NCBI GenBank assembly: GCA_903826205.1
Contig: CAIKDP010000249.1
Coordinates: forward strand, 1-42,802
DNA: 42,802 nucleotides
Source of the DNA: Akkermansiaceae bacterium
GTDB taxonomy: Bacteria; Verrucomicrobiota; Verrucomicrobiia; Verrucomicrobiales; Akkermansiaceae
Direction of reading: 5' to 3'
Every line of letters begins with the position of its first letter. Position 1 is the first letter of the stretch. Of this stretch, positions 1 through 7,013 are shown piece by piece. A model generated the notes under the pieces. It was not told the origin of the DNA. It saw only the letters and a list, made by a program, of their open reading frames with translations, and searched no databases. Position numbers and translations under genes: made by a program.

Positions 1-148
1 CCAATACCAGCATCAGCAGGTCCATCAGAATCGACTTGCCGGAGCCGGTGACCCCGGCGAGCACGAGGTTGCCTTTCACCGGCAGGCTGTCGCGGTAGCC
101 ATACCAATTGAGCGCATGGATTTTAGTTAGACGGATGGCACGGCTCAT
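1..148 (-). CDS. jetC: Wadjet JetC, SMC-like ATPase (N-terminal fragment, cut by window edge)
   Basis: Only the first 49 codons are in the window. They hold a complete P-loop, GVTGSGKS, at about residues 32-39, preceded by a short beta-strand-rich start (MSRAIRLTKIHALNWYGY), as expected for the head domain of SbcC/MukB-like ATPases. The ATG overlaps the TGA of jetB in an ATGA, and GAGGAAG just upstream is one of the few good Shine-Dalgarno sequences here. In Wadjet (JetABCD) this is the condensin-like motor that extrudes circular plasmid DNA before JetD cuts it. The identification rests on the P-loop plus the order JetA-JetB-JetC; the coiled coil and Walker B, and any jetD, lie outside the window. 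Confidence 0.8.
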   Translation of the reverse strand, partial: MSRAIRLTKIHALNWYGYRDSLPVKGNLVLAGVTGSGKSILMDLLMLVL

Positions 149-855
149 GATTCTTCCTCCTCGGGTTCCACTAGTTCATCCTCGGCGTCCGGCTGACGGA
201 AGGCGGCGGCGGCTTCAGCCCATTCGGCCAGATCGCGGAACGGAATCACCCGCCGGATGGTCGGCAACACCTCGATGCCGGAATCCTCGAATGAATCGGC
301 CAGGGAAAGCCGGATCAGGTTGAAGCGCGCGGCCTGGCGCAGGATTTCGCGCAGGCGGCCACGGGGCAGCAGGCCGACCGCATCCGGCACGAGTTGGTCC
401 TTGAGCAGGGCGTTGAGTTCGGCCACTGATAGAAACGCCTGGGCTTCGCCTTCATCACGCCAGCGCACGTCCGCCGCATACCACAGCGCGAGCCAGACCA
501 AGGTGGCGTCCTGGCGCAGATTCAGGCGCAATGACGCCACGCGCGGCAACGCCTGCACCAGACGTTCTTCATGCAGCAAGGTCACCTCCAGGCCGATGAG
601 CAGAGCGGCCTCGCGCAGCCATTCGAAATGCTGCCGACACCAGTGATAGAGTGCCGATCGGCCTGCGTCCAAGCCGAGGATCGAGCCATGTGCGAGCAGT
701 TCCTGCAAGGCCTCCGCCAAACGCAGCTTTTCCGTTTCGGGCAGCGCAATCAGGCCGACAGGCGAGGGGGCCGGTTCGTATTGCGGCGGTTCGGAGACTG
801 GTTGATATTCCGTGGGTTGGTTCATTTCTTTTATCACGGCGAAGCGTTCGACCAT
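145..855 (-). CDS. jetB: Wadjet JetB (DUF4194-like, MukE-like subunit)
   Basis: A soluble, acidic protein of 236 residues. It has a central winged-helix-like part (NALLKDQLVPDAVGLL, then GRLREILRQAARFNLIRL) and an acidic tail ending EEPEEEES-like, a pattern matching JetB/DUF4194 proteins of roughly 200-240 residues. In Wadjet it binds the JetA kleisin and the JetC ATPase. It overlaps jetC by 4 bp. The start is uncertain: ATG at 855 lies inside the duplicated end of jetA and adds the peptide MVERFAVIKE, while ATG at 825 (MNQPTEYQP) is the likely original start. The gene is now separated from jetA by an inserted vapBC module, so its transcription may come from read-through of vapBC. Confidence 0.78.
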   Translation of the reverse strand: MVERFAVIKEMNQPTEYQPVSEPPQYEPAPSPVGLIALPETEKLRLAEALQELLAHGSILGLDAGRSALYHWCRQHFEWLREAALLIGLEVTLLHEERLVQALPRVASLRLNLRQDATLVWLALWYAADVRWRDEGEAQAFLSVAELNALLKDQLVPDAVGLLPRGRLREILRQAARFNLIRLSLADSFEDSGIEVLPTIRRVIPFRDLAEWAEAAAAFRQPDAEDELVEPEEEES

Positions 856-865
856 GCAGCCCGGG
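824..865. repeat. Left copy of the 41/42-bp duplication flanking the vapBC insert
   Basis: This copy matches 1617-1657 except for one extra T in a T-run (four versus three). On the minus strand it encodes PGCMVERFAVIK, the end of jetA, and here it is fused in frame to jetB. Identity stops sharply at the AAAT before jetB's GAAC, which suggests the duplication arose when the vapBC segment entered. Confidence 0.9.
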
Positions 866-889
866 GGCGGTGGGCGTCTGCGGTGCGGG

Positions 890-1330
890 TTATTTCAATG
901 GATTCCATACACGCTGAAAGCCCAAACCCGCGAAGTCCTTTTCGTTGGTGGTGGCAAACTCCGTTACGCCGTGGTGCAGGAGCGTCAGACCAAGCCGCAC
1001 ATCAATGATGCGCCGAAAGGCGAATCCCCGATGCTCTGCCTGCTCCCACACCGCATCCATCACGGGTGCGGAATCTATGAGCGACCACGCCTGGTTTTTC
1101 CGGTAGGTTTGACAAACGATAGCCGCCTGACCAGCGGTCAGTGGGTGTGCGAAGATTTTTTCATTTCGCAGTTTCAAATAGAGTTCCACCAACACCAGTT
1201 CACAAACCGCCACATCCCGGCGGTTGGCAATGGATTGAAGAAACTCCACGGCAGGGCGATGCATGGAGGAGGCGCTGTTAGCCGCATACACGGCAATGTT
1301 GGTGTCAAAGCTGAGCATGTGACAGGTCAC
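890..1330 (-). CDS. vapC: VapC-like PIN-domain toxin inside the Wadjet operon
   Basis: The protein is 146 residues. It starts with the PIN signature LSFDTNIAVYAA (Asp9), has a mid-chain acidic ELVLVELYLKL, and closes with RIIDVRLGLTLLHHGVTEFATTNEKDF, so the usual acidic PIN residues are present. PIN toxins are Mg2+-dependent RNases, often cutting tRNA or rRNA. The ATG overlaps the upstream antitoxin stop in an ATGA, giving translational coupling. An internal ATG (MLSFDTN) four codons in is an alternative start. The module sits between jetA and jetB with a duplicated jetA end on both sides, so it looks like a later arrival. Confidence 0.85.
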   Translation of the reverse strand: MTCHMLSFDTNIAVYAANSASSMHRPAVEFLQSIANRRDVAVCELVLVELYLKLRNEKIFAHPLTAGQAAIVCQTYRKNQAWSLIDSAPVMDAVWEQAEHRGFAFRRIIDVRLGLTLLHHGVTEFATTNEKDFAGLGFQRVWNPLK

Positions 1331-1557
1331 TCATGGCAAAGGGTTGTCCATTTTTCCTCGGGGGCCAATGGCTGGCCCATGTCGAAGGATTTAGGCAGGT
1401 TCCACTTTTCCGCGCGGGCACGCCCCGGTGGGTGATGCCGGATGATCTCTTCCAGCCCCCGCCGCACAACCTCGGCAAAGCTCATTTCATTTTCCGCAGC
1501 CAAGCGCTTCGCCTCGCGAAAGAGCGTGTCCGGGATCTGTACCTGTGTTTTCACCAT
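1327..1557 (-). CDS. vapB: VapB-like ribbon-helix-helix antitoxin
   Basis: A 76-residue protein with a textbook ribbon-helix-helix start: strand KTQVQIPDTLFREAKRLA, then helix FAEVVRRGLEEIIRHH. The tail is basic and proline-rich, followed by W-containing segments likely to wrap the toxin. It should bind the PIN toxin encoded next and repress their shared promoter. A strong promoter (TTGACC, 17 bp, TAAAAT) ends six bases before the ATG, so the message is probably leaderless. ATGG and CCAT half-sites straddle the -10 and could be its operator. Confidence 0.85.
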   Translation of the reverse strand: MVKTQVQIPDTLFREAKRLAAENEMSFAEVVRRGLEEIIRHHPPGRARAEKWNLPKSFDMGQPLAPEEKWTTLCHE

Positions 1558-1563
1558 GATGGC

Positions 1564-1592
1564 ATTTTACCATGATGCGACCGGTGGGTCAA
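1564..1592 (-). promoter_or_regulatory. vapBC promoter, probably leaderless
   Basis: Minus strand: -35 TTGACC (1587-1592), a 17-bp spacer, -10 TAAAAT (1564-1569), then six bases to the vapB ATG at 1557. Transcription would start at or beside the A of ATG. An imperfect palindrome of the form ATGG-N7-CCAT covers the -10 and may be an autoregulatory operator. Confidence 0.65.
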
Positions 1593-1614
1593 TTCCCAAA
1601 TTCCGCCTGCCGCC

Positions 1615-3045
1615 CTATTTCTTTATCACGGCGAAGCGTTCGACCATGCAGCCCGGGAGCGTATCCACGGCAGGCGGGCTGGATTCATCGGCAGTGCGGT
1701 CCACGTCGAGGCGGTAGCGGGCTTCGGACGATTCCGCGTGCAGCAGCAAGGCGATCAAATCCGACAGGCCCCGCTCGTCGGTTAGCTGCAACTCGCTGCT
1801 GGTGATGCGCGCGCCCTTGCCGCCGGGCAGGGCGGTGACAAACGTGTTGGCCCGCTGCACCGAAAGCGATTCGCGCAACGCGCGTTGCATGTCACGCAAC
1901 CCGCTTTCCCGGTCGTCGTCGTCCACGGCGTCTTCAAACGCGTCTTGTTCGACCGGTGGCCGGCGCAACGGCGGTGCATACAACGAGTCGAGTCCGGCAG
2001 GCAAGCGGGCTTCCGGCAAGCGCAGTCCCGGCAGGTCCGTCAAAACCGACGCATGGGTCAGCCGTTTGCCTGAGAGCAGGCGGTTGACCGTCTCGAAAAA
2101 CCCGCGCACTTCGCCGCGCCGCTCGCCGGTCACCTCCTGCAGGTAACGGAAACGCGACAACGAGCGCCGGGTGAAATCCGCCGTCCGGCGGTCGATCTCG
2201 TCAGCCATCGGCAGCACGTTTTCCAACAATGATGCCAACTCGTCGAGCGCGTTTCTAACCTTGGCGCGCGCCGTCTCCGCGCTCATTGACGGGTTGCGGC
2301 GCAACACCTCGGTGTGCATTTCCGCCATGGCACCGGCATCATCCAACAGCCGTGTGCCGATGCGCCGCACCGCCTCCGGCAGGCGCAGCGGCAGCCTTGA
2401 TCTAACGAGCTCGCCATAGCAGGCATGGGAAATTTGTTCCGAGTAATCGTCGAACACGAGCGCCAGGTTGCCCTTGAGTGTGTTTTCATCGAGCTGTTTG
2501 CGGGTGAGGCGTTGCACGGACTTCTGCATCGCCCGCAACTCGTTGAGTCCCTCCTTCACGTTAGAGAGGGAGTTTTCCACCACTTGCCACGGCCGGTTGA
2601 GCAGTTCGACTTCGTCAGCCAGCATCGCACACACCGCGATGAGCTTGTCGGTGAACACGGCGGCATCCGGGAAGGCGATTTTCCGCAGGGCGGCCATCAG
2701 GGTGGCTCCATGCGCATCGAAATGCACGGTGCGCCGCCAATCGCGCCGCGGCGGTTCTTCCAACCAGCGGCATTGAATCAGATAGTCGAGCAGTTGGCGG
2801 GCTCGTTCGCGCGGGGTCGCGGCAGGCAGCTCTGCGTCCTCGTCGAACTCCAGACCAGGGAGTTGCTCGAGAATTTCCGCAATGAGCAAAATCGCTTCCT
2901 CGCGTGCCATGCCGTCCGGTCGGTCGGTCGATTCACGATCCAAGGCATCGAGCACATCCACATAAAACGGCGCGTTTTTCCCTGCCAGCACCCTGAAAAA
3001 TCCGGTGCCGCGGGTTTCTTGGAAGAGCGTGGAGGACAGAAACAC
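1615..3045 (-). CDS. jetA: Wadjet JetA (kleisin-like subunit)
   Basis: Predicted 476 residues, matching the usual JetA length near 480. The start resembles JetA proteins (FFRVLAGKNAPFYVDVLDAL), followed by a helical, winged-helix-like N-terminal part, a long helical middle (NSLSNVKEGLNELRAMQ) and a C-terminal winged-helix-like end. In Wadjet, JetA bridges the JetC ATPase heads. The start chosen is GTG at 3045. The open frame extends to an ATG at 3372, but those codons translate the hairpin repeats and overlap the divergent tcdA start. The last codons (PGCMVERFAVIKK) are duplicated at 824-865. The TAG stop falls where the duplicated sequence ends, so the current stop is supplied by the insert. 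Confidence 0.78.
   Translation of the reverse strand: MFLSSTLFQETRGTGFFRVLAGKNAPFYVDVLDALDRESTDRPDGMAREEAILLIAEILEQLPGLEFDEDAELPAATPRERARQLLDYLIQCRWLEEPPRRDWRRTVHFDAHGATLMAALRKIAFPDAAVFTDKLIAVCAMLADEVELLNRPWQVVENSLSNVKEGLNELRAMQKSVQRLTRKQLDENTLKGNLALVFDDYSEQISHACYGELVRSRLPLRLPEAVRRIGTRLLDDAGAMAEMHTEVLRRNPSMSAETARAKVRNALDELASLLENVLPMADEIDRRTADFTRRSLSRFRYLQEVTGERRGEVRGFFETVNRLLSGKRLTHASVLTDLPGLRLPEARLPAGLDSLYAPPLRRPPVEQDAFEDAVDDDDRESGLRDMQRALRESLSVQRANTFVTALPGGKGARITSSELQLTDERGLSDLIALLLHAESSEARYRLDVDRTADESSPPAVDTLPGCMVERFAVIKK
1617..1657. repeat. Right copy of the duplication flanking the vapBC insert
   Basis: This is the jetA-terminal copy of the 41/42-bp repeat at 824-865, with three Ts instead of four in the T-run. 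If the sequence continued as in the left copy, the three-base version would give a TGA stop overlapping the jetB ATG as ATGA, the arrangement seen at jetB/jetC. Confidence 0.9.
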
Positions 3046-3162
3046 TGCCGTGCAGCTTGGGGTGCGGGGGTGCCGCGAGTCAAGCTGACATGCGACGGGG
3101 ATTTGGGGGGAAGGAAGAGGAAGACTGGCGGCTGGGCGAGTTAGGCGCCATGCGGGCTGTTG

Positions 3163-3296
3163 GCGGGGATACGGAAGAGAAGATGAAGAGGAAGACTGCG
3201 GCTGGAAGCCGCAGCTACGGCCTGCGGCGAGACGCGAGGCGGGGATACGGAAGAGAAGATGAAGAGGAAGACTGCGGCTGGAAGCCGCAGCTACGG
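3163..3296. repeat. Two 58-bp direct repeats with a CTGCGGCT hairpin
   Basis: A 58-bp unit occurs at 3163-3220 and again at 3239-3296 without any mismatch. Each holds a hairpin with stem CTGCGGCT, loop GGA and AGCCGCAG, followed by CTACGG. A degraded third copy can be glimpsed around 3112-3136. The patch separates the divergent jetA and tcdA; no gene is supported here. Confidence 0.85.
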
Positions 3297-3330
3297 GGAG
3301 AGATCCGGGCGTGACTTGAGGAGTGGGTGG

Positions 3331-4167
3331 GTGCATGCTGCGGGCGTGTCCGGGGACTCTCTCTATCAGCATCGGTTTGGCGGTATTGCACGGCTCTACG
3401 GCCAGGCGGCGCTGACGCGGTTTTCACAGGCGCGGGTGGCGGTCATTGGCATTGGTGGCGTCGGGTCGTGGGCGGTGGAGGCGCTGGCGCGCTCGGGCAT
3501 CGGCCATCTCACGCTGGTGGACTTGGATGAAATCTGCGTGACCAACGTCAACCGCCAGTTGCACGCGATGGATGGGCAAATCGGCCGCCAGAAGACCGAG
3601 GCGATGGCCGAGCGGGTGCAAGCGATTCACCCGGGCTGTGAGGTTGAGGTGATTCCCGCGTTTTTCAACGACAAGACCGCCGCCGCAATTCTGGACGCGG
3701 GGTTTGACGTTTTGTTAGATGCGATTGATTCCACCCGGCACAAGGCGTTGCTGCTGGCGGAATGCCGGCGGCGCGGGATTTTTGCGGTGACCTGCGGTGG
3801 GGCGGGCGGGCGCTGTGATCCGACCCGCATCCGGGTGATGGATCTGGCCCATAGCGGGAAGGACCCGCTGTTGCTGCAATTGCGCCGCTGCCTGCGCCAT
3901 GACCATGGTTTTCCCAAAGTCCCCCGCAATCAGGACCCGGAGCCGTTAGGCATCGACGCGGTTTTTTCCGACGAGCCGCCGGTGTATGCCCAATGCGACG
4001 GCAGCGTCTCCCACGAGCGGCCGGAGGACGCGGAGTTGCGCCTCAACTGCGCGTCGGGGTTTGGCACGGCCACCCACGTGACCGCCTGTTTCGGGTTGAT
4101 CGCCGCGGGACGGGTGTTAGAGAGACTGGCTCAACGGGCGGCGGAGCGGCGGCGGTTGCCGCCGTAA
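3331..4167 (+). CDS. tcdA: tRNA threonylcarbamoyladenosine dehydratase (TcdA/CsdL)
   Basis: A 278-residue E1-like protein of the ThiF/MoeB fold. The Rossmann ATP site VAVIGIGGVGSWAVEALARS is followed by LTLVDLDEICVTNVNRQLHA, then the adenylation-loop region VTCGGAGGRCDPTRIRV and the TcdA C-terminal part VFSDEPPVYAQC and ASGFGTATHVTACFG. TcdA uses ATP to cyclise t6A37 in tRNAs to ct6A. E. coli TcdA has 268 residues. GTG at 3331 is chosen because GAGGAG lies seven bases upstream; GTG at 3346 is possible. It converges on rhlE with a 37-bp overlap. Confidence 0.9.
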   Translation: MHAAGVSGDSLYQHRFGGIARLYGQAALTRFSQARVAVIGIGGVGSWAVEALARSGIGHLTLVDLDEICVTNVNRQLHAMDGQIGRQKTEAMAERVQAIHPGCEVEVIPAFFNDKTAAAILDAGFDVLLDAIDSTRHKALLLAECRRRGIFAVTCGGAGGRCDPTRIRVMDLAHSGKDPLLLQLRRCLRHDHGFPKVPRNQDPEPLGIDAVFSDEPPVYAQCDGSVSHERPEDAELRLNCASGFGTATHVTACFGLIAAGRVLERLAQRAAERRRLPP

Positions 4168-5414
4168 TTGCGGCGGTGGGCATCGCGTTGGCCGCCGTTG
4201 GATGATTTGGGCGGATTGCCGCCGCCGGTTTTGGCGCGCGTGTGGCGCTCGGCGAGGGCCTCGACGTGCCAGGCGTGATCGTCCCAGCGTGGAATCGGCA
4301 TGCGGATGATCTTTTCGATCTCGCGCAGGTATTCGAGTTCGTCCTCCGAGCAGAAGGAAACCGCGCGGCCGTCGGCACCGGCCCGCGCCGTGCGGCCGAT
4401 CCGGTGGACATAGGCTTCCGGTTCGTTAGGCAAATCGAAGTTCACCACCAGGCCGACGTCCTTGACGTCCACGCCGCGGGCCGCCACATCGGTGGCCACC
4501 AGCACGGGGGTCAGCCCGCGCTTGAAGCGGTCGAGCGCTTTCTCACGCGCGGCCTGCGACTTGTTGCCGTGGATGGCATCCGCGGCGAAGCCGGCGGCGC
4601 ACAGGCTCTTGGCAAGTTTGTTAGCGCCGTGCTTGGTGCGGCTGAAAACGATGGTGAGCTTTTGCTCCAGCGCGTCGGCCTGGCCGCGCAGCAATTGATC
4701 GAGCAGCGGGCGTTTGTCCTCACGCGCCAAAAAGCACACCTGTTGGTCGATGTTCTCGGCGGTGGTGGTTTCCGGCATGATGCTGATGTGGGCCGGTTCG
4801 CGCAGGATGGTGCGCGCCAGTTCGACAATGTTAGGTGCCAGTGTTGCAGAAAAGAACAACGACTGGCGTTTCACCGGCAGCATCGCGACAATGCGCTTCA
4901 CATCGCGCAAAAACCCCATGTCAAGCATCCGGTCCACTTCATCGAGCACGAAAAACTCGACCTGTCCCAGGTCGATGTGGCGCTGGTCGATCAGGTCCAA
5001 CAAGCGACCCGGGGTGGCGACCAGCACATCGACGCCGCCGCGCATGGCATTGACCTGTGGCACTTGGCCGACGCCGCCGTAAACGAGTGTCTGGCGGAAG
5101 TTCACATGTTTGCCATAGGTGGCGAAGCTCTTGCCGACCTGGCCGGCGAGTTCGCGGGTGGGGGCCAGCACCAGGGTGCGGCAGGACCGCGGCCGGACTT
5201 GGCGGGGGTGCAGGTGCAAGGCATGGAGGATGGGCAGGGCGAAGCCGGCGGTCTTGCCGGTGCCGGTCTGGGCGCAGCCTAACAAATCGCGGCCTTGCAG
5301 CAGCAGGGGGATCGCCTGCGCCTGGATCGGCGTTGGCACGGAGTATTCAAGTTCGCGCAAAACGCGGTGGAGGGGCGCTGCCAGCGGCAACGCCTCGAAT
5401 GGGGTCGGGGTCAT
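4131..5414 (-). CDS. rhlE: DEAD-box family RNA helicase, RhlE type
   Basis: A 427-residue helicase with Q-motif PTPIQAQAIP, motif I AQTGTGKT, Ia APTRELA, Ib TPGRLLDL, motif III SAT, motif IV IVFSRTKHGANKLA, motif V ATDVAARGVDV and motif VI YVHRIGRTARAG. Motif II reads DEVD (residues 158-161) instead of DEAD, with the following RMLDMGF typical of RhlE. The tail is short, basic, and rich in Gly, Asn and Arg, as in RhlE proteins that act on ribosome assembly or the degradosome. The start is ATG 5414; an upstream in-frame ATG would add 26 residues with no family resemblance. Its 3' end overlaps tcdA. Confidence 0.9.
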   Translation of the reverse strand: MTPTPFEALPLAAPLHRVLRELEYSVPTPIQAQAIPLLLQGRDLLGCAQTGTGKTAGFALPILHALHLHPRQVRPRSCRTLVLAPTRELAGQVGKSFATYGKHVNFRQTLVYGGVGQVPQVNAMRGGVDVLVATPGRLLDLIDQRHIDLGQVEFFVLDEVDRMLDMGFLRDVKRIVAMLPVKRQSLFFSATLAPNIVELARTILREPAHISIMPETTTAENIDQQVCFLAREDKRPLLDQLLRGQADALEQKLTIVFSRTKHGANKLAKSLCAAGFAADAIHGNKSQAAREKALDRFKRGLTPVLVATDVAARGVDVKDVGLVVNFDLPNEPEAYVHRIGRTARAGADGRAVSFCSEDELEYLREIEKIIRMPIPRWDDHAWHVEALAERHTRAKTGGGNPPKSSNGGQRDAHRRNYGGNRRRSAAR

Positions 5415-5606
5415 GTCAATATAAGATGCCAGCACTAACCGAATTATCGGCGGCGGGCGGGTGATGAGCGATTTAGAATGAACCTCAAACAATCTCTCTC
5501 ATCGATGAAGACCGGACAAGGGCGCAGCCTTTCAAGCGGCGGCGCGGTGGCACCGTGACCGGTGCGCAGGGCGGCTATAACCGCGATCGGCCGTTTGGCA
5601 AGACAT

Positions 5607-7013
5607 TTATTGCATCAGATAGGCATCAATGGCCTGGGCGCTGCGTTTGCCATCGCCCATGGCCAGAATGACGGTGGCCGCGCCGCGGACGATGTCGCCG
5701 CCGGCAAAGATGCCGGGGATGCTGGTCATGCCGGCGTCATCGGCCTCGATGTTGCCCCAGCGGTTGAGCTTGAGCTCGGGGCAGGTGGCGGTGAGCAGAG
5801 GGTTGGCACGGGTGCCGATGGCGACCACCACGGCATCGCAATCCAACACAAACTCGGAGCCGGGAATGGGTTTGGGGCTGCGGCGGCCGGAGGCATCGGG
5901 TTCTCCCAGTTCCATGCGCTGGCATTTGAGGCCGGTGACCCATTTGTTGGCATTACCGATGACTTCGAGGGGGGCGACAAGGTTTTCAAATTCGACGCCC
6001 TCGGCATCGGCATGATGGACTTCCTCGACGCGTGCCGGCATTTCCGCGCGGCTGCGGCGATAGACCAACATGGCGCGCTCGGCACCAAGGCGTTTGGCCG
6101 TGCGCACCGCGTCCATGGCGACGTTGCCGCCGCCGACCACCGCCACGCGCCGGGCGCGCAGAATCGGGGTGTCGGAATCCAGCGCGTAGGCTTCCATGAG
6201 ATTGACGCGTGTTAGATATTCGTTGGCGGAATAGACACCTTTGAGATTTTCGCCGGGCACATTCATGAAGACTGGCAGTCCGGCACCATTGGCGATGAAC
6301 ACGGCATCGAACTGCGCGCGCAATTCGGGCAAGGTGTAGGTGCGGCCCACTACCACGTTGTTTTCAATCTTCACGCCGGCCTGTACCAGGCGCTCGACTT
6401 CCTCCTCGACGATGAGCTTGGGCAGGCGGAACTCGGGAATGCCATAGACGAGCACGCCACCGGGCTTGTGCAAGGCTTCGTAAACCGTGACCTCGTGACC
6501 ACACTTGACCAACTCGCCGGCGGCTGTCAGGCCGGCCGGGCCGCCACCCACGATGGCCACTTTTTTGCCGGTGGCGCCGCGCGGTTCGATTTTGACGACG
6601 TCACTGTTAGCGCGCGCCCAATCGGCAACGAAGCGTTCCAGGCAGCCGATGGCCACCGGTTTGCCTTTGACGCCGCGGACGCATTGCACCTCGCATTGGG
6701 TTTCCTGCGGGCAGACCCGGCCGGTGATGGCGGGCAGGGCATTGTCGCCAAACAAACTGCGTGCGGCGGCGGGCAGGTTGCCCTCCACAATGAACTCGAG
6801 AAAGCGCGGGATGTTGACCATCACCGGGCAGCCTTGCACACATTTCGGTTCCTTGCATTGGATGCAGCGCTGCGCCTCTAACAAAGCAATCTTTTCGGTG
6901 AAGCCGAGGTTGACTTCGAGGAAATTGCCGCTGCGTTGGGTGGCGTCCTGTTCCGGCATGAGCTGCCGGTCGATCTTCATGCGCTCCTTGAGAGGAAGCT
7001 TGGCTTCGTTCAC
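5607..7013 (-). CDS. GltD-like / NfnB-type NADPH oxidoreductase large subunit
   Basis: A 468-residue flavoprotein. An N-terminal double-cluster region (CIQCKEPKCVQGCP near residue 50, CPQETQCEVQC near 100) binds two [4Fe-4S] clusters. Two dinucleotide-binding sites follow: VAIVGGGPAGLTAAGELV for FAD and VAVVGGGNVAMDAVRTAKRLG for NAD(P). It ends with the typical GIFAGGDIVRGAATVILAMGDGKRSA. This is the GltD/NfnB/SudA architecture. Because its ATG overlaps the stop of an NfnA/SudB-like gene, the pair is best read as an NADH-dependent ferredoxin:NADP+ oxidoreductase or sulfide dehydrogenase-like complex; there is no large GltB subunit beside it. Bifurcating activity is inferred from the pairing. 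Confidence 0.82.
   Translation of the reverse strand: MNEAKLPLKERMKIDRQLMPEQDATQRSGNFLEVNLGFTEKIALLEAQRCIQCKEPKCVQGCPVMVNIPRFLEFIVEGNLPAAARSLFGDNALPAITGRVCPQETQCEVQCVRGVKGKPVAIGCLERFVADWARANSDVVKIEPRGATGKKVAIVGGGPAGLTAAGELVKCGHEVTVYEALHKPGGVLVYGIPEFRLPKLIVEEEVERLVQAGVKIENNVVVGRTYTLPELRAQFDAVFIANGAGLPVFMNVPGENLKGVYSANEYLTRVNLMEAYALDSDTPILRARRVAVVGGGNVAMDAVRTAKRLGAERAMLVYRRSRAEMPARVEEVHHADAEGVEFENLVAPLEVIGNANKWVTGLKCQRMELGEPDASGRRSPKPIPGSEFVLDCDAVVVAIGTRANPLLTATCPELKLNRWGNIEADDAGMTSIPGIFAGGDIVRGAATVILAMGDGKRSAQAIDAYLMQ

Noticed and set aside
824..1657. Insertion sequence carrying vapBC
   Set aside because: No transposase gene and no terminal inverted repeats are present; the flanks are direct repeats of the jetA end.
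3046..3372. N-terminal extension of the jetA reading frame up to an ATG at 3372
   Set aside because: These codons translate hairpin repeats, are Ser/Pro/Arg-rich without family resemblance, and overlap the divergent tcdA start.
4242..5282. Long plus-strand open frame opposite rhlE
   Set aside because: It is the antisense of a gene with all helicase motifs, and the translation is His/Gly/Val-rich without resemblance.
5607..7013. Glutamate synthase small subunit (GltD) as the final call
   Set aside because: No GltB gene is adjacent, while an NfnA/SudB-like subunit overlaps it; the pair reading fits better.
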